A DNA stretch of 64,000 nt, taken from Nannochloropsis oceanica (lineage: Eukaryota; Sar; Eustigmatophyceae; Eustigmatales; Monodopsidaceae). Made by a program: the position numbers and the translations under genes. The stretch covers positions 248,001-312,000 of the forward strand of contig CP038112.1 in the NCBI GenBank assembly GCA_004519485.1. Direction: 5' to 3'. The notes beneath the pieces were generated by a model that worked only from the letters and a program-made list of their open reading frames with translations, had not been told where the DNA came from and ran no database searches. Below, piece by piece: positions 31,799 to 42,700 of the stretch (position 1 is its first letter; every line of letters starts with the position of its first letter).

Positions 31799-34042
31799 CT
31801 ACTCCCCTTCGCTAAAATCCCATTTCTCCCACTCCTTTTTCAATCGCTCCACCATCTCCTTTTCCGCCTCTTTGCCCAACATACAATTTTTCCAATTTAC
31901 CTTCTGTGGCACCCCCAGTAACTCCGCAAGCACGTCTCTCCCATACGTCAGTGGCAGTCTTCCCCCCGGCGGCAACCGATGCAAAAGCCTCGCCACCCCC
32001 TTCCCTCCCAATCCCGGAATCTCCAAATAAATATACTGCTGCTCCGGGCTCAATCCCATTTCTGGCAATGATTTCCCTGCCGGCACGTGCTCAAAAAACA
32101 CACCAAGAGGTTCCCCTCTTTTCTCAAACGCCTCTCTCACCCCCGCAGCCTTCGCAGCCGGCACGGGGATAATCTGCGCATGCGTATGCCTTGCACCCCT
32201 CGTCTCCAACCTCCGTTCGAACAACACCATCCGCTGCCCCTCTTCTTCTCCATCTCCCTCCTCTTCACCCTCCTTCTGCTCGGCATACATCAACCGTAAT
32301 GCCTTGGTGTACTTTTCAAATTCCTCCCATTCCACCGGACTCAATTGCGCAAGCCCCGCCACATGATTGATTGGAATCAAAAGAACATGTTCTCGACACA
32401 AAGGTCCTTTGGGCACAGCCATGTACAAACTCTCCCCCACAGTCACCAACAGCTCCACCTCCGCTTTCTCTGTCCCAAGGCAAAACCAACACTCAATCGG
32501 TGACTGTGGTGGCGGCGGTGGGCCTCCCCGCCCTCCAACCATTCCTCCTCCGGGCCCTCCCATATTCATCATCTGAGGATACACCATTCCACTTGCTGGG
32601 CCGTAATGCCCTCCCCCTCCTCCTCCCATTCCTCCCATCCCTAGCGGCGGCGACGGCGGCAACGGCGGCCCAGCCATCATCGAGCCCCTCATCCCTCCTC
32701 TCCCCATTCCTCCTCCCCCAGGGCCACCATTACCAATAACCGGAGGAACCATACTTCTCGACGAGCTCTTACTCCAACTCATCTTGGCACCCTGGAACCC
32801 CAATGTTATCCCCCGGCTCTCCAAGGCCTTTTTCGCCTCCTCATGCGTCCCAAACGAGACAAACGCAAAGTCCTTCCCCTCCGGTACTTTCACGCGCGTC
32901 ACTGTGCCGTAGTGACTCAAGCCCCTCTGCAAATCCTCTGCCGGGAATCCCACGGGCAATTTAGCTATGTGCAACGTAGTGCAATTGGGGTCCACTTCCT
33001 GCTGCTGCTGCTGGTGCTGCTGGTGCTGCCCTCGCCCCCCTCCTACTCCTCGACCACCCTTTCCTCCACCCCAAAAAAAAATCCCCGAGTCTCCCCGCTT
33101 CGACTCTTCTTCCCGTTGGATCTGCTGCATTGATTCATAAGTTAGAACTCCCACCTCCCCACCCGCTTCTCCTCGTAACTTCTTAAGTGCCCCGCCTTCC
33201 TCCTGCCTTCCCACCTCCCCTCCACTTCGCTTCGCGTCCTTGAACACAGAATAAGGAGACTCGGTGACATCCACGGGTTCTTCCACTAGTGCCTCCAAGG
33301 TCATGTAAGGCAGTGGCTCTATACTTATGGCATGTAGCCACTTCTTGCTCTTCTCCTTGGATTCCGACACGGGGGCCAAGCTAACAAATCGCGTAACATG
33401 ACTCAACTTCGTCTTGGGCTTCGTCGCATGGTTCTTGTACGGAGGCCGCTGGAAAAACAAGCTCGGACGAGCCGCAAAATGATAGCGAGGACGAAGGACG
33501 ACAGCCAAGTCCGCCACTGTGGAAGAGCCGACGTCTGCAGCGTTGCTGATGCCGGATTCGGAGAGGTAGGAATCATGCCCCGCCGCCACATGCTGCCCCC
33601 AATCAGTCGTAAAAAATAAGTCCGCGCCTAGAAACGTGGAGGTACTCGCAGGTTCTAAAATCTTGGCGATATCCTTGTCAGTATGGCGTTGACTCAAATA
33701 TCCCACGGTCAATTTGCCCACCAACTCCAACCCCCCCGGGCCAAGGTACTTGCAGTTGGGACACAGCTCGCTTCCGGGCAATACGCTGCCGTACTTGGCC
33801 TCAGCGCTGGTGGAGGGTCCTTCCATAAAATAGGTAGGGACAGGAACTTCCTTGACGCCCATCAAGTAGTCTTCGAAGGCAGTGGATGCTACCCCGCCCT
33901 CGGGTTCGTCGGCAGGAGGGAAGAATTCACCCGTGATGAACAAGGCGTCGAAGGGCCCCGCTTTGGAGGCGTGCAGTGTGGCTACCCGATTAAAAAGGAG
34001 GTCTAGGCGGCCCTTAGTTTCGCCCGCGACCAGCACCTTCAT
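31799..34042 (-). CDS. CWF19L1: CWF19-like protein 1 with an inserted RRM
   Basis: Single exon of 747 residues. The order is: an N-terminal metallophosphatase-like region (MKVLVAGETKGRLDLLFNRVATLHASKAGPFDALFITGEFF, then RPRYHFAARPSLFFQRPPYKN and RFVSLAPV), an RRM near residues 335-410 (TLHIAKLPVGFPAEDL with FAFVSFGTHEEAKKAL), a Gly/Pro/Met-rich linker, and the two C-terminal CwfJ domains (IECWFCLGTEKAE, VPKGPLCREHVLLIPINHV, the HIT-like motif RHTHAQIIPVP, and a Trp-rich tail). CWF19L1/Drn1 proteins act in intron-lariat turnover with the debranching enzyme and in spliceosome disassembly. In plants the same architecture carries a CCCH finger where the RRM sits here. The CwfJ_C_1 His triad looks intact; the N-terminal domain lacks full phosphatase metal ligands, as in the family. 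Confidence 0.9.
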   Translation of the reverse strand: MKVLVAGETKGRLDLLFNRVATLHASKAGPFDALFITGEFFPPADEPEGGVASTAFEDYLMGVKEVPVPTYFMEGPSTSAEAKYGSVLPGSELCPNCKYLGPGGLELVGKLTVGYLSQRHTDKDIAKILEPASTSTFLGADLFFTTDWGQHVAAGHDSYLSESGISNAADVGSSTVADLAVVLRPRYHFAARPSLFFQRPPYKNHATKPKTKLSHVTRFVSLAPVSESKEKSKKWLHAISIEPLPYMTLEALVEEPVDVTESPYSVFKDAKRSGGEVGRQEEGGALKKLRGEAGGEVGVLTYESMQQIQREEESKRGDSGIFFWGGGKGGRGVGGGRGQHQQHQQQQQEVDPNCTTLHIAKLPVGFPAEDLQRGLSHYGTVTRVKVPEGKDFAFVSFGTHEEAKKALESRGITLGFQGAKMSWSKSSSRSMVPPVIGNGGPGGGGMGRGGMRGSMMAGPPLPPSPPLGMGGMGGGGGGHYGPASGMVYPQMMNMGGPGGGMVGGRGGPPPPPQSPIECWFCLGTEKAEVELLVTVGESLYMAVPKGPLCREHVLLIPINHVAGLAQLSPVEWEEFEKYTKALRLMYAEQKEGEEEGDGEEEGQRMVLFERRLETRGARHTHAQIIPVPAAKAAGVREAFEKRGEPLGVFFEHVPAGKSLPEMGLSPEQQYIYLEIPGLGGKGVARLLHRLPPGGRLPLTYGRDVLAELLGVPQKVNWKNCMLGKEAEKEMVERLKKEWEKWDFSEGE

Positions 34043-35207
<1,165 letters not shown>

Positions 35208-35548
35208 CACGGAAATAGAGAGAGTAAAAATTAAGAATACAATAAGGTCTGTTTTGAGTCTAATGGTCTAAAATGTACATTCTCTTTCAATGCCTTTACT
35301 TTGTACACTCTTATGTGTTCATACACGGCTGCTTTTACACTCCTTAATGCTGGTGTTTCTACTCGCTGGTTTTGGCTCTCGTTCTCGTCCTCCCTCCAGC
35401 CGGCCCACTTCCAGGGACGACGGATGAATCAAATCCGCCAGTCTGAGGCCCTCCTAAAGTATCTTCATAAGAGACGTAGACTACACTCGCACAATTACCG
35501 CCACCATGCCAACTCAATTCATCCTTTCTCCCTCGTCCCTCCTCCTCA
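35208..35548. other. Intergenic, convergent 3' ends
   Basis: A 341-bp spacer between ADAT2 and the SNARE-like gene stop. A further exon of the SNARE-like gene could lie here, but I found none encoding a membrane anchor. Confidence 0.45.
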
Positions 35549-37048
35549 CTAGAAGGGCGTACACCCTGTCGTTTCTTTCTGTCCTTCTTTTGCCTTCAGA
35601 ATGGCATTATATCCCTCCTCCGTCCGAGCATGCGCGTCCTCCGCATTCCGACACACGGCATCAATGCCCTCTTGTTGCTCCGACACCAACTGCGCAAACT
35701 CCTGAAAGACATTCCGCAATTCCACCAGGTGCATGGTCACCTCATTGATTGCCAGCTCCCTTTCAAGCGCGAGGGCAAGCATCACTTCCTCTTCATCTTG
35801 AAACTTGAGCTGTTTTAGTATGGTTTGCTCCTCCTCTGTATGGTGGTGGGCCTGATCCTGGACCTTGCCTTCCAAATTAACAAACGGACGGAAGGAGTCT
35901 CTGCCCGCCGAGACCACCATTCCCTCTGTAGCGGCCACTGCCCCTCCCCCACCCCCACCACATTTGCTACTGCTCTGTGACGCTCCTCCTGCGCCTGCGC
36001 CTCCTGCTGCTCCTGTTGCTTCTGTAGTCCCTCGTGGCGCACCAGCAACAGCGGCAGGCAAGGCCGCCAAAGGCACACTCCTACACTTCCTTTCCACCTC
36101 CCTCGAGACATCCTCAAAGACCCTCTGTTCTTTCCCCAAATCATTCCCCCACTTCTTTACACCTCCACCCACGCCACCTTCCCTCCCTCCTTCCCTCTCC
36201 CTCAGATTTTTCAAAACCTGCTCGATCTCCCTGCCGTGCTGCCGAATAATGCCCACCAAATTAAATACCTTCTCCCGCATCTCCTTTGAATCCCTTCTTG
36301 TTCCTATTAATTTACAGAGTTCCTGCACTGTCCTTCTCCCTCTAACTAGCCCCTTTAGGCCTTCCTGTGCTTGTTTGCCCAGCTCGTCAGAGGTGGTCAT
36401 GGCGGGTAGCAATGTCTTATACTTCGCAAGACGGATCCAACGACGACGACGCGCGCGATCGCTCCATCGCTCTTCCCCACGAGGTTGGCGCTCAGAAACA
36501 TGGAATTTATCCGGCGATGTGGCATATTCCCAGCCTTGGCGATCTTGGAGGGTAGGCGGTGGGGTGGAGGAGGGGGCCCTGAAGGAGGAAGGAGGAGGGT
36601 ATGGGGAATCCGACGACGATGACTTAGGTGGCGCAGCCGAAGATGATGAAGAAGTGTCGACGCGCCAGTTGCTGACCCAACCAAAGTTGGCTGGAGGGGC
36701 CATCTCTTCGGGAGCGGGGGAGGGGGTGCCTTGTGCCGTACACCAATGCGCGCGCCGGGGGGCTCCGGAAGGGATCCATCCATCGGCTCTACGGGACCAG
36801 CGCTCGTGCTCGTATATTTCGACAATAACCTCTTGACGGTTGCTGCGGGGCCCGACCAAAACGGCTCCGGTGGAGGGGGGAGCGGCGGCGGAAAGGGAGG
36901 AGGACGGCGAGGAGGAGGAGGAGGACGAGGAAGCACCAGAGGCGCGGCGAGGAGTACCCCACCCGCCGCTTGAGTTGTCGTGGCGGCCAGCATTAGAACC
37001 TTTGAGTTTGCTGCTTCGGGTTGGCGGCGGCGTGTCGTGGCATTCCAT
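35549..37048 (-). CDS. Dysferlin/peroxin-domain protein with C-terminal Qa-SNARE-like helix
   Basis: Single exon of 499 residues. Residues about 70-215 match the DysFN/DysFC (peroxin) fold: EVIVEIYEHERWSRRADGWIPSG, RRAHWCTAQG, NFGWVSNWRVD, QGWEYATSPDKFH and the Arg-rich RRRRWIRLAKYK. The fold is shared by ferlins, Pex24/Pex30-type and TECPR1 proteins. A helical region (about 225-330: TTSDELGKQAQEGL, TVQELCKLIGTRRDSKEMREKVFNLVGII, with VKKWGNDL later) resembles a syntaxin Habc or N-terminal bundle. Residues about 420-490 fit a Qa-SNARE motif, ELAINEVTMHLVELRNVFQEFAQLVSEQQEGID, with Gln at the expected zero layer, followed by CRNAEDAHARTEEGYNAILKA. No membrane anchor follows; the protein stops 13 residues later. 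The anchor may be lost or on an unrecognised exon. I do not know a described protein joining these parts. Confidence 0.75.
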   Translation of the reverse strand: MECHDTPPPTRSSKLKGSNAGRHDNSSGGWGTPRRASGASSSSSSSSPSSSLSAAAPPSTGAVLVGPRSNRQEVIVEIYEHERWSRRADGWIPSGAPRRAHWCTAQGTPSPAPEEMAPPANFGWVSNWRVDTSSSSSAAPPKSSSSDSPYPPPSSFRAPSSTPPPTLQDRQGWEYATSPDKFHVSERQPRGEERWSDRARRRRWIRLAKYKTLLPAMTTSDELGKQAQEGLKGLVRGRRTVQELCKLIGTRRDSKEMREKVFNLVGIIRQHGREIEQVLKNLREREGGREGGVGGGVKKWGNDLGKEQRVFEDVSREVERKCRSVPLAALPAAVAGAPRGTTEATGAAGGAGAGGASQSSSKCGGGGGGAVAATEGMVVSAGRDSFRPFVNLEGKVQDQAHHHTEEEQTILKQLKFQDEEEVMLALALERELAINEVTMHLVELRNVFQEFAQLVSEQQEGIDAVCRNAEDAHARTEEGYNAILKAKEGQKETTGCTPF

Positions 37049-37631
37049 TTCAGATTAGATTGCGGAGGAGGAGGAGGTGGAGAGGGAGAGGCAGGCCCAC
37101 AAGGCAAGCAAGTTGACGATGGCTGTGGAGGGGGAGGGGAAGACCCCGCAGGGGGGAAGCTCGCAGTGGCTCAAGATTCGCTTCGTTATGTTATTGCAGT
37201 GTTATGCGTTGTGGTCGTGCGGTCAGTGGACTGTTTCGAATCACGCAGAATGTGTAATTGGGGCCGTTATATTATGCCTTCGAATACGACGATGTGATGA
37301 TACTTGATGAGCGACCCGGTCGTCGGTGCGGGTCGGGGGAAGGCAAGCGAATAAGATGAATGCAGGGCGGGCCTCAATACCAAAACTTTTGCCTTGTATG
37401 TGACACTATGTAGTCCAGATGATGACGATCCGGGTGGATATGTGTACTGCCAATTCAATGTCGCATTGCTGCGGACATCTTAATTGTATGCACGCTGCCG
37501 CAGTCAGCCTCACATTTGTCGTTCGTATCTAATCTAACTTATTCTGTCTGATTTTGCCCCCTCCCAACCACACCACAGGCCCGATCTTCTTGCCCAAAAG
37601 CCACATCACCAGCACCGCCACCAGCCCAATT
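37049..37631. promoter_or_regulatory. Divergent promoter region, SNARE-like gene / MED6
   Basis: A 583-bp spacer between divergent ATGs. GA/G-rich at the left. No other feature recognised. Confidence 0.45.
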
Positions 37632-39502
37632 ATGGCATCCGAGACCACTTCGGAAGTTGCCACGCGCGAGGTGAGTGGTCTTCGAGAGAGTACGGCAGAC
37701 GCTGTGTGGGGAGGAATAAATAGCGGCACGACGAAAATGTCTGGGGCCGCACTTATCCCCTACTTCATTCGACCAAGTCCGCAAATATTGCCAGACGCAT
37801 CTAGCTGTAGACACACAAGCCGTTCATGCCCCCCGCATAGATAGTACCTGTTATCTGGATTGAGATGCCAGTGAAAATTCTGTTTAACAGGGAGCCCATA
37901 TGTGCCCCCCTCCCCCCCCCCTTGCCTTTGCACACCGAATTGTTTCTATAAGCACATACATCGTATATCTTTCCATGCTAGTTATAGCATCATGTTGTTT
38001 TCAATTAACATTTACCCATGAAATAAGAATCGTGTCTCCACTCCTTTCACGTGAACAGCAACGCTTGATTCTACGAAAAGATCTGAAACCCCTCCTCCCT
38101 CTCTCCCTGCCTCCCTCCATCCCCTCCCTGCTCCAGGCACTTGAACAACAGCCCTTTATCGACAATCACTGGCTCCTCTACAATGGCCCGTTACGTCTTG
38201 ACACTGTCCTCGAGTACTTTTCCCTCAGTAAATTTTATGACCGGCGTTCGTGCAATGAGGAGCTGCGGATGCAAGGCGCAGAGGACATTCGTCTGGAAGA
38301 TTTGGAGATGATGCGTGGTCTGCAATATTTAGCGGAGGAGGTTCCGGGGCTCAAGCCAGAGAATCCAATTTTTGTTATTAAGAAGGTACGGGGAGGGAGA
38401 AGGGTTGGAAGGGAGAGTAAAGTATGTCTATGACGTTTTTTTACCTCGTAGTATTAATCATCAAGTGGCTTATCCTCTGTCCATCCCTGCTTCCTTCAGG
38501 TCCTCCGCACTGAAAAGGAGGAACCTCAGGTTCTAGACGTGTACTATGTTTTGCAAAACATGGTCTACCAAGCCCCTACCATCTTCTCGGTTCTCAACGC
38601 GAGGCTGCGTCGTTGCGCCCACATGCTGAACAAGGCGCAAAAGACCATGAAGCGCGCCGTAGCCTATGGAGGAGAAGGAGGAACCATAGAGGAGGGAGGG
38701 ACGGAGGGAGGACAGGAAGCAGGATGGGGAGGAGGAGGAGGAGGAGGAGGAGGAGGAGGAGGAGGAGGAGGAGGAGGAGGAGGAGGAGGAGGAGGGGCAG
38801 GTAGCGACATGTACCGCGTCGCTCGCAAGGTAGGAAAGGCGGCTAAGAGGGCCAGGGCTGCTGCGGCGGCGGCCGCGGTGGAGACATCGGAATTGAATGC
38901 AGAGATGAATCCTCCAACGGCTCATTACCATGGCTATCCTTCATCTCCTCATTCACACCACCACGTCTACCAGCAGCACCCGCATCACCAGTACCTGCAG
39001 CAGCAGCACTCAGAAGGAGAACCGATGGTGATGGTGGAAGGAGTCGACGACCACCATCACTATTCTCTTCCCCCCTTGATGATGCCCCCCCCTCCCCCCC
39101 CCCTCCCTCATCTGCTCATCGAGCCCTGCTCCCCCTCCGCTGCCAATTCCCCCTCCTCTCCGTCAGCGGCCCTGCTCCAACAACAGTACCAGCAGCATCA
39201 GCAGCATCAAGAAGAGGAGCCACGCTTTACGTCGAGGTACCCCGGGTCGAGTCCGCTGGCTGGTTTGTTGACCGACCACCACCCGGAAGACAGCGCAGCG
39301 GTGGATCGGGCGCTTGGAATCTTGGTAGGTAGAGAATAGGGGAGGATGCAGGGAGGGTAAGGCGGAAGGAATTGGGAGTTGCCTTTGGGTGGTGCACTTA
39401 TTTATACGCATACTCACGTGCGTACATACGCACACTTTTAAATGTACAACACAGCGGATGGAGGAAGTGGCTGGCGGACCTAGTGGTCGCAAGGACGATT
39501 AG
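37632..39502 (+). CDS. MED6: Mediator complex subunit 6
   Basis: Four exons: 37632-37670, 38137-38385, 38500-39324 and 39455-39502, all phase 0, give 386 residues. Exon 1 is only 39 bp and ends in GAG followed by GTGAGT. Exon 2 holds the conserved head: FIDNHWLLYNGPLRLDTVLEYFSLSKFYDRRSCNEELRMQG and MRGLQYLAEEVPGLKPENPIFVIKK. Exon 3 has LDVYYVLQNMVYQAPTIFSVLNARLRRCAHMLNKAQKTM, the YYxLxxxVYQAPxxxSVxxxR core of MED6. MED6 sits in the Mediator head and contacts RNA polymerase II in the nucleus. The rest of exon 3 is low complexity: about 20 Gly from a GGA tract, then Ala-, His/Tyr- and Pro-rich runs. The 466-bp first intron is the longest I modelled, and the exon 1 assignment rests on splice signals and phase only. 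Confidence 0.9.
38728..38796. repeat. GGA microsatellite encoding poly-Gly in MED6
   Basis: About 22 near-perfect GGA units within MED6 exon 3, in frame; the longest trinucleotide run in the window. Confidence 0.92.
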
Positions 39503-40323
39503 AGCAGCGAATGTCAGAGATTGTGAAGACGGCAGCTAGAGGAGGGGAGAAAGGACAGGAGATGTAGAAAGGCGACTTGAAAAGGGAAAGACAACGAGGA
39601 AATAAGAGAGCAACATGAAAGTATAGTGCTTGTCCAAGCGGAGATGGAGAGGAGGATAACACACATATAGAATGGGAAAGGAAAACCCAGACACGGAAGC
39701 GATCCACTCAATCTTTTCCCAGAGAATTTCATTCTTTTCCTCCTTCCTTCTGAGAGTGATTAACAGCGAAAGAAGGAAGAAAGCGAATGAAGAAAGAGTA
39801 TATTTTATTGTCTCCATCACCATCAGAATAGAAGAAATAGATACTTCAACGAGAAGGGTGACAAGTGAAAGACCCTATCTGTCAGGACGAAGGAGCAAGT
39901 AGCTGGCCAGAAAAGTCAATTGATAATCGCCTATCCAACAATAGCAGAAAAATCTTTCGTATTGTTTCCCCGACTACCACAAAAACAGTTAAATAATGAA
40001 GTATTCAACAAATACCAACTGGCATCTTCCTGACCCTTAACCTTCTACATTTTTTTGTCTTCTGAGATTGGTACTTGTGGAGTCGAACATGCCGGTAGTG
40101 TGGATATACCAAGACAGCCAGCTGCCATTCTATACGCCGTGGCGCGTGCATGATTTCTGCAGTGGGCGGTGATGGTTATCCTGAATTCTAGCTCATGACC
40201 TGCCGGCGCGCAACTACGATCGCTGCCGCTCGCCAGATATGAGCTTCTTCGTTGTCCGATTGACCTTCGTCTCACACTCACTCAAAAAACACAGGCAGCT
40301 CTCTCACATCAGTGAGAAAAACT
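39503..40323. other. Intergenic region
   Basis: About 820 bp between two plus-strand genes; AT-rich from 39700 to 40060. No ORF, RNA gene or repeat supported. Confidence 0.5.
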
Positions 40324-41202
40324 ATGTTTGGCATCTTGGGTCGGTTAAATCCGTTTGGCAGCGGCGGTGGGGAGGACAATGGCTGCGACAAGGATGCCAT
40401 ACTGCCAGCCCTTGCCAATGACACGACACTGGAGGTGGCGATCAAAACGGAAGACGCAATGCAGGTTGAGCTCCCCCTTTACCAGGAAGGCATGACTTTG
40501 CTTGTGGAGCTGCGTGAGGTGTTGTGCTTGGACGGAAAGGAGTCGGAGGAGCCGAGCCTCCTTATCAAAATTGAAGGGGCGGAGGCCAAGGAGACAATCA
40601 CCCGGCTGGTGCGCAAGAGCGGAGGAGGAGGTGCCCGGGAGCGTGTCCTACACTCGCGAGAGGATGGTGACAACCACGAGAACAGCAGCATATGTACTTC
40701 AACTGTGCCTGCTCAGCGCAGGGCCAATGTCAATGCCACAACCGAAGAGTCCGAAACGGCCAACCGATACGATGACCAAATTCAAGGAGAACCGGACGTG
40801 GACATTGAACCGGAGTTCCAAGACATCCCCACCGCCGACAAACGCACCAGTCATCCTCTCCCGCGTGCCCTGGCCTGTTTGAAAACTAACATGATCACCT
40901 CTCCCGACCTCAGGTCGGTGGTGCGCCGTCGTTCCCAAGATGCGGAGGCTGGAAGCGCAGCCGCCGGTGCTTCATCAGCAGCAAGCAAGACTCCCGCTAA
41001 GCGCTCGCGAGTCAGCAGAGAGGGTGCAAGACAAGGAGGAGGAGTAGATGATATCCACGTGAAAAACATCACCAATGGCGCTGCCCCTGATTCTCCTCCC
41101 ACTCATAGCCTCACCAGCATGGGCTCGCCTGAGCCGGCTCGACGCACCCGCATCTCGACACGTGGTTCGGGCCGTCGGACCACTAGGGGGAGCCTACTTT
41201 GA
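40324..41202 (+). CDS. Hypothetical protein, basic low-complexity C-terminus
   Basis: Single open frame of 292 residues from the ATG at 40324 (ACTATGTTTGG). I do not recognise it. Residues about 25-100 are the least biased part and look foldable: LEVAIKTEDAMQVELPLYQ, TLLVELREVLCLDGKES and LLIKIEGAEAKETITRLV. The rest is Ser/Ala/Arg-rich and mostly disordered, with KTPAKRSRVSR as a likely nuclear localisation signal and a C-terminal RRTRISTRGSGRRTTRG tail, similar in composition to RG-rich or AT-hook tails. No signal peptide or membrane segment. The frame is open across its whole length and codon use matches its neighbours, so I believe it is a gene. It follows MED6 in the same direction after 820 bp. 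Confidence 0.55.
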   Translation: MFGILGRLNPFGSGGGEDNGCDKDAILPALANDTTLEVAIKTEDAMQVELPLYQEGMTLLVELREVLCLDGKESEEPSLLIKIEGAEAKETITRLVRKSGGGGARERVLHSREDGDNHENSSICTSTVPAQRRANVNATTEESETANRYDDQIQGEPDVDIEPEFQDIPTADKRTSHPLPRALACLKTNMITSPDLRSVVRRRSQDAEAGSAAAGASSAASKTPAKRSRVSREGARQGGGVDDIHVKNITNGAAPDSPPTHSLTSMGSPEPARRTRISTRGSGRRTTRGSLL

Positions 41203-41590
41203 AAGAGAGAGGAAAGATGTGATTAAAGGAGATATTCGATCGATAAGAAAGAAAGATGTTGAGTGTTGAGGTATGAAAAAGGGAAGTGCGTGCATACTGT
41301 CTGCGCTCGATTAAATGTGCCATGGAGGACCCCGAGAATAAATGGAACGGGAGAAGTAAAAAGTGTTCCAGGCGATGGCCTACAAATAATATGAACGACA
41401 AGGCTATGAATTGCTCAGAAACATAACATTACCGTTGCTGCTTTGCCAAAAATTCTCCCGAGAATTGAAAGTAGCCCATACATTCTTTTTCCTGTCCCGT
41501 CGACAAATGATGTGCATGAAATTAAAATTCAGTTGCCATCCATTTACATTTCATGTGTGTACAAACCCTCCGTCCCTTCTCTCCTCTCCA
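41203..41590. other. Intergenic, convergent 3' ends
   Basis: A 388-bp AT-rich spacer between the stops of the orphan gene and the RPA-interacting protein gene. Nothing further seen. Confidence 0.5.
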
Positions 41591-42700
41591 TCACAATATT
41601 TGTGCCGACCAACTACACGTCACACATTCCACCCACAGATCACCCATGCCTCTCTGGAAAAATACCGGCTCCTTGACCACACACATCCCTTTGTGATGCG
41701 CATACACCTCTGCCAACAGCTCTTGCAGCCATGCCAAACTCCCTGCCCCCTTCGTGGCCTCCACTCGCAAGCCACACGCACAGAACGCCTCCCCGTTCTG
41801 ACACAACAAAAAATTTGCCTTACAACAGGGGCATAGCACGGCCACATCATCCGCACATAGGAGGATATCGTCATCATACAACGCTTCAACAGACGCTTCG
41901 ATCTCATGATTTTCCAGTCGTGAGTATTCTTCCAATTCGCGTTCCTCTGCGGCACGCACTTCGGCTTGCAAAGCCTCCTCAATACATTGCATCAGCTCTA
42001 GTTGCTCCTCGGGAGATAAGGCATCGACTCCATCTTCAACGTCTTTGTCATCTTCCTTCCATTCCTTGTTGTTCTTGATAAGCTCGTCCATGGACAGGTG
42101 TGCTCTGGTGCTCCCTCGCCGGCCGGCGGGAGGCCCTTGCGATGGAGTCGTGAAGTTGTTTGTTTGCTGTTGTTGTCGTCGCTGGTGTCGCTGATCTTCT
42201 GACAGATCCGCCGTTGACATCAATGTTATCGGGGAAACCAGCTGCTCATCCTTTTCCAGCTCGTTCCCGCCTGCCTCCCCTTCTACTTGAGTTCGACTGC
42301 CCGCTCGCATCTCGTCTTGCAAAATGGACATGACGGCACTGCTTATAAACGACGGGGTGGGACATCGCGGCCCGTCATAACTTCCTCCAGGTCGTGGTTG
42401 GTTCAAGCGGGTCGGTGACAAGGCGTTCAGGGTGGAAGGACGCAAAGAGGATCCCGAGGGCTGAGGAGACTTGATTCCCCGCAGCTCCTGGATGAGGCGA
42501 CCGCGCTCGTCACGCACCCGTTTGAGGCATCGTTGTTTTAGCCGATCTTTCCATCCTGATCCTGACGAGGAAGATGCGGAAGACCTGGACAAGCTACCCG
42601 AAGTCCCCCTTGCCGTGGGTGCTGTGATGCTCGACGGCGAAAAGAATGCTTCTGCTCTCGCCTTTGGGCCTGGTCGTGTACGACCTCCCTTGTCGTCCAT
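41591..42700 (-). CDS. RPAIN: RPA-interacting protein (RPAIN-like)
   Basis: Single exon, 369 residues from the ATG at 42700; codons upstream lack an ATG. RPAIN proteins bring replication protein A into the nucleus. The N-terminal helix WKDRLKQRCLKRVRDERGRLIQELRG (about residues 50-75) fits the family's importin-binding head. The central LSPEEQLELMQCIEEALQAEVRAAEERELEEY is the acidic middle helix. The C-terminal zinc-binding domain reads VLCPCCKANFLLCQNGEAFCACGLRVEA, then ECVTCSWSAQIL at the very end, giving the expected Cys pairs. It is longer than the roughly 220-residue animal protein because of a Ser/Gln-rich linker (about 90-230). It is tail-to-tail with the orphan gene. Confidence 0.85.
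   Translation of the reverse strand: MDDKGGRTRPGPKARAEAFFSPSSITAPTARGTSGSLSRSSASSSSGSGWKDRLKQRCLKRVRDERGRLIQELRGIKSPQPSGSSLRPSTLNALSPTRLNQPRPGGSYDGPRCPTPSFISSAVMSILQDEMRAGSRTQVEGEAGGNELEKDEQLVSPITLMSTADLSEDQRHQRRQQQQTNNFTTPSQGPPAGRRGSTRAHLSMDELIKNNKEWKEDDKDVEDGVDALSPEEQLELMQCIEEALQAEVRAAEERELEEYSRLENHEIEASVEALYDDDILLCADDVAVLCPCCKANFLLCQNGEAFCACGLRVEATKGAGSLAWLQELLAEVYAHHKGMCVVKEPVFFQRGMGDLWVECVTCSWSAQIL

Noticed and set aside
35865-36836. 323-codon plus-strand frame opposite the SNARE-like gene
   Set aside because: Antisense shadow of a G/C-rich coding region; the minus strand carries the recognisable DysF and SNARE motifs.
37215-37260. B-box-like word (GTTTCGAATCAC) suggesting a tRNA
   Set aside because: No A-box at the right distance and no cloverleaf.
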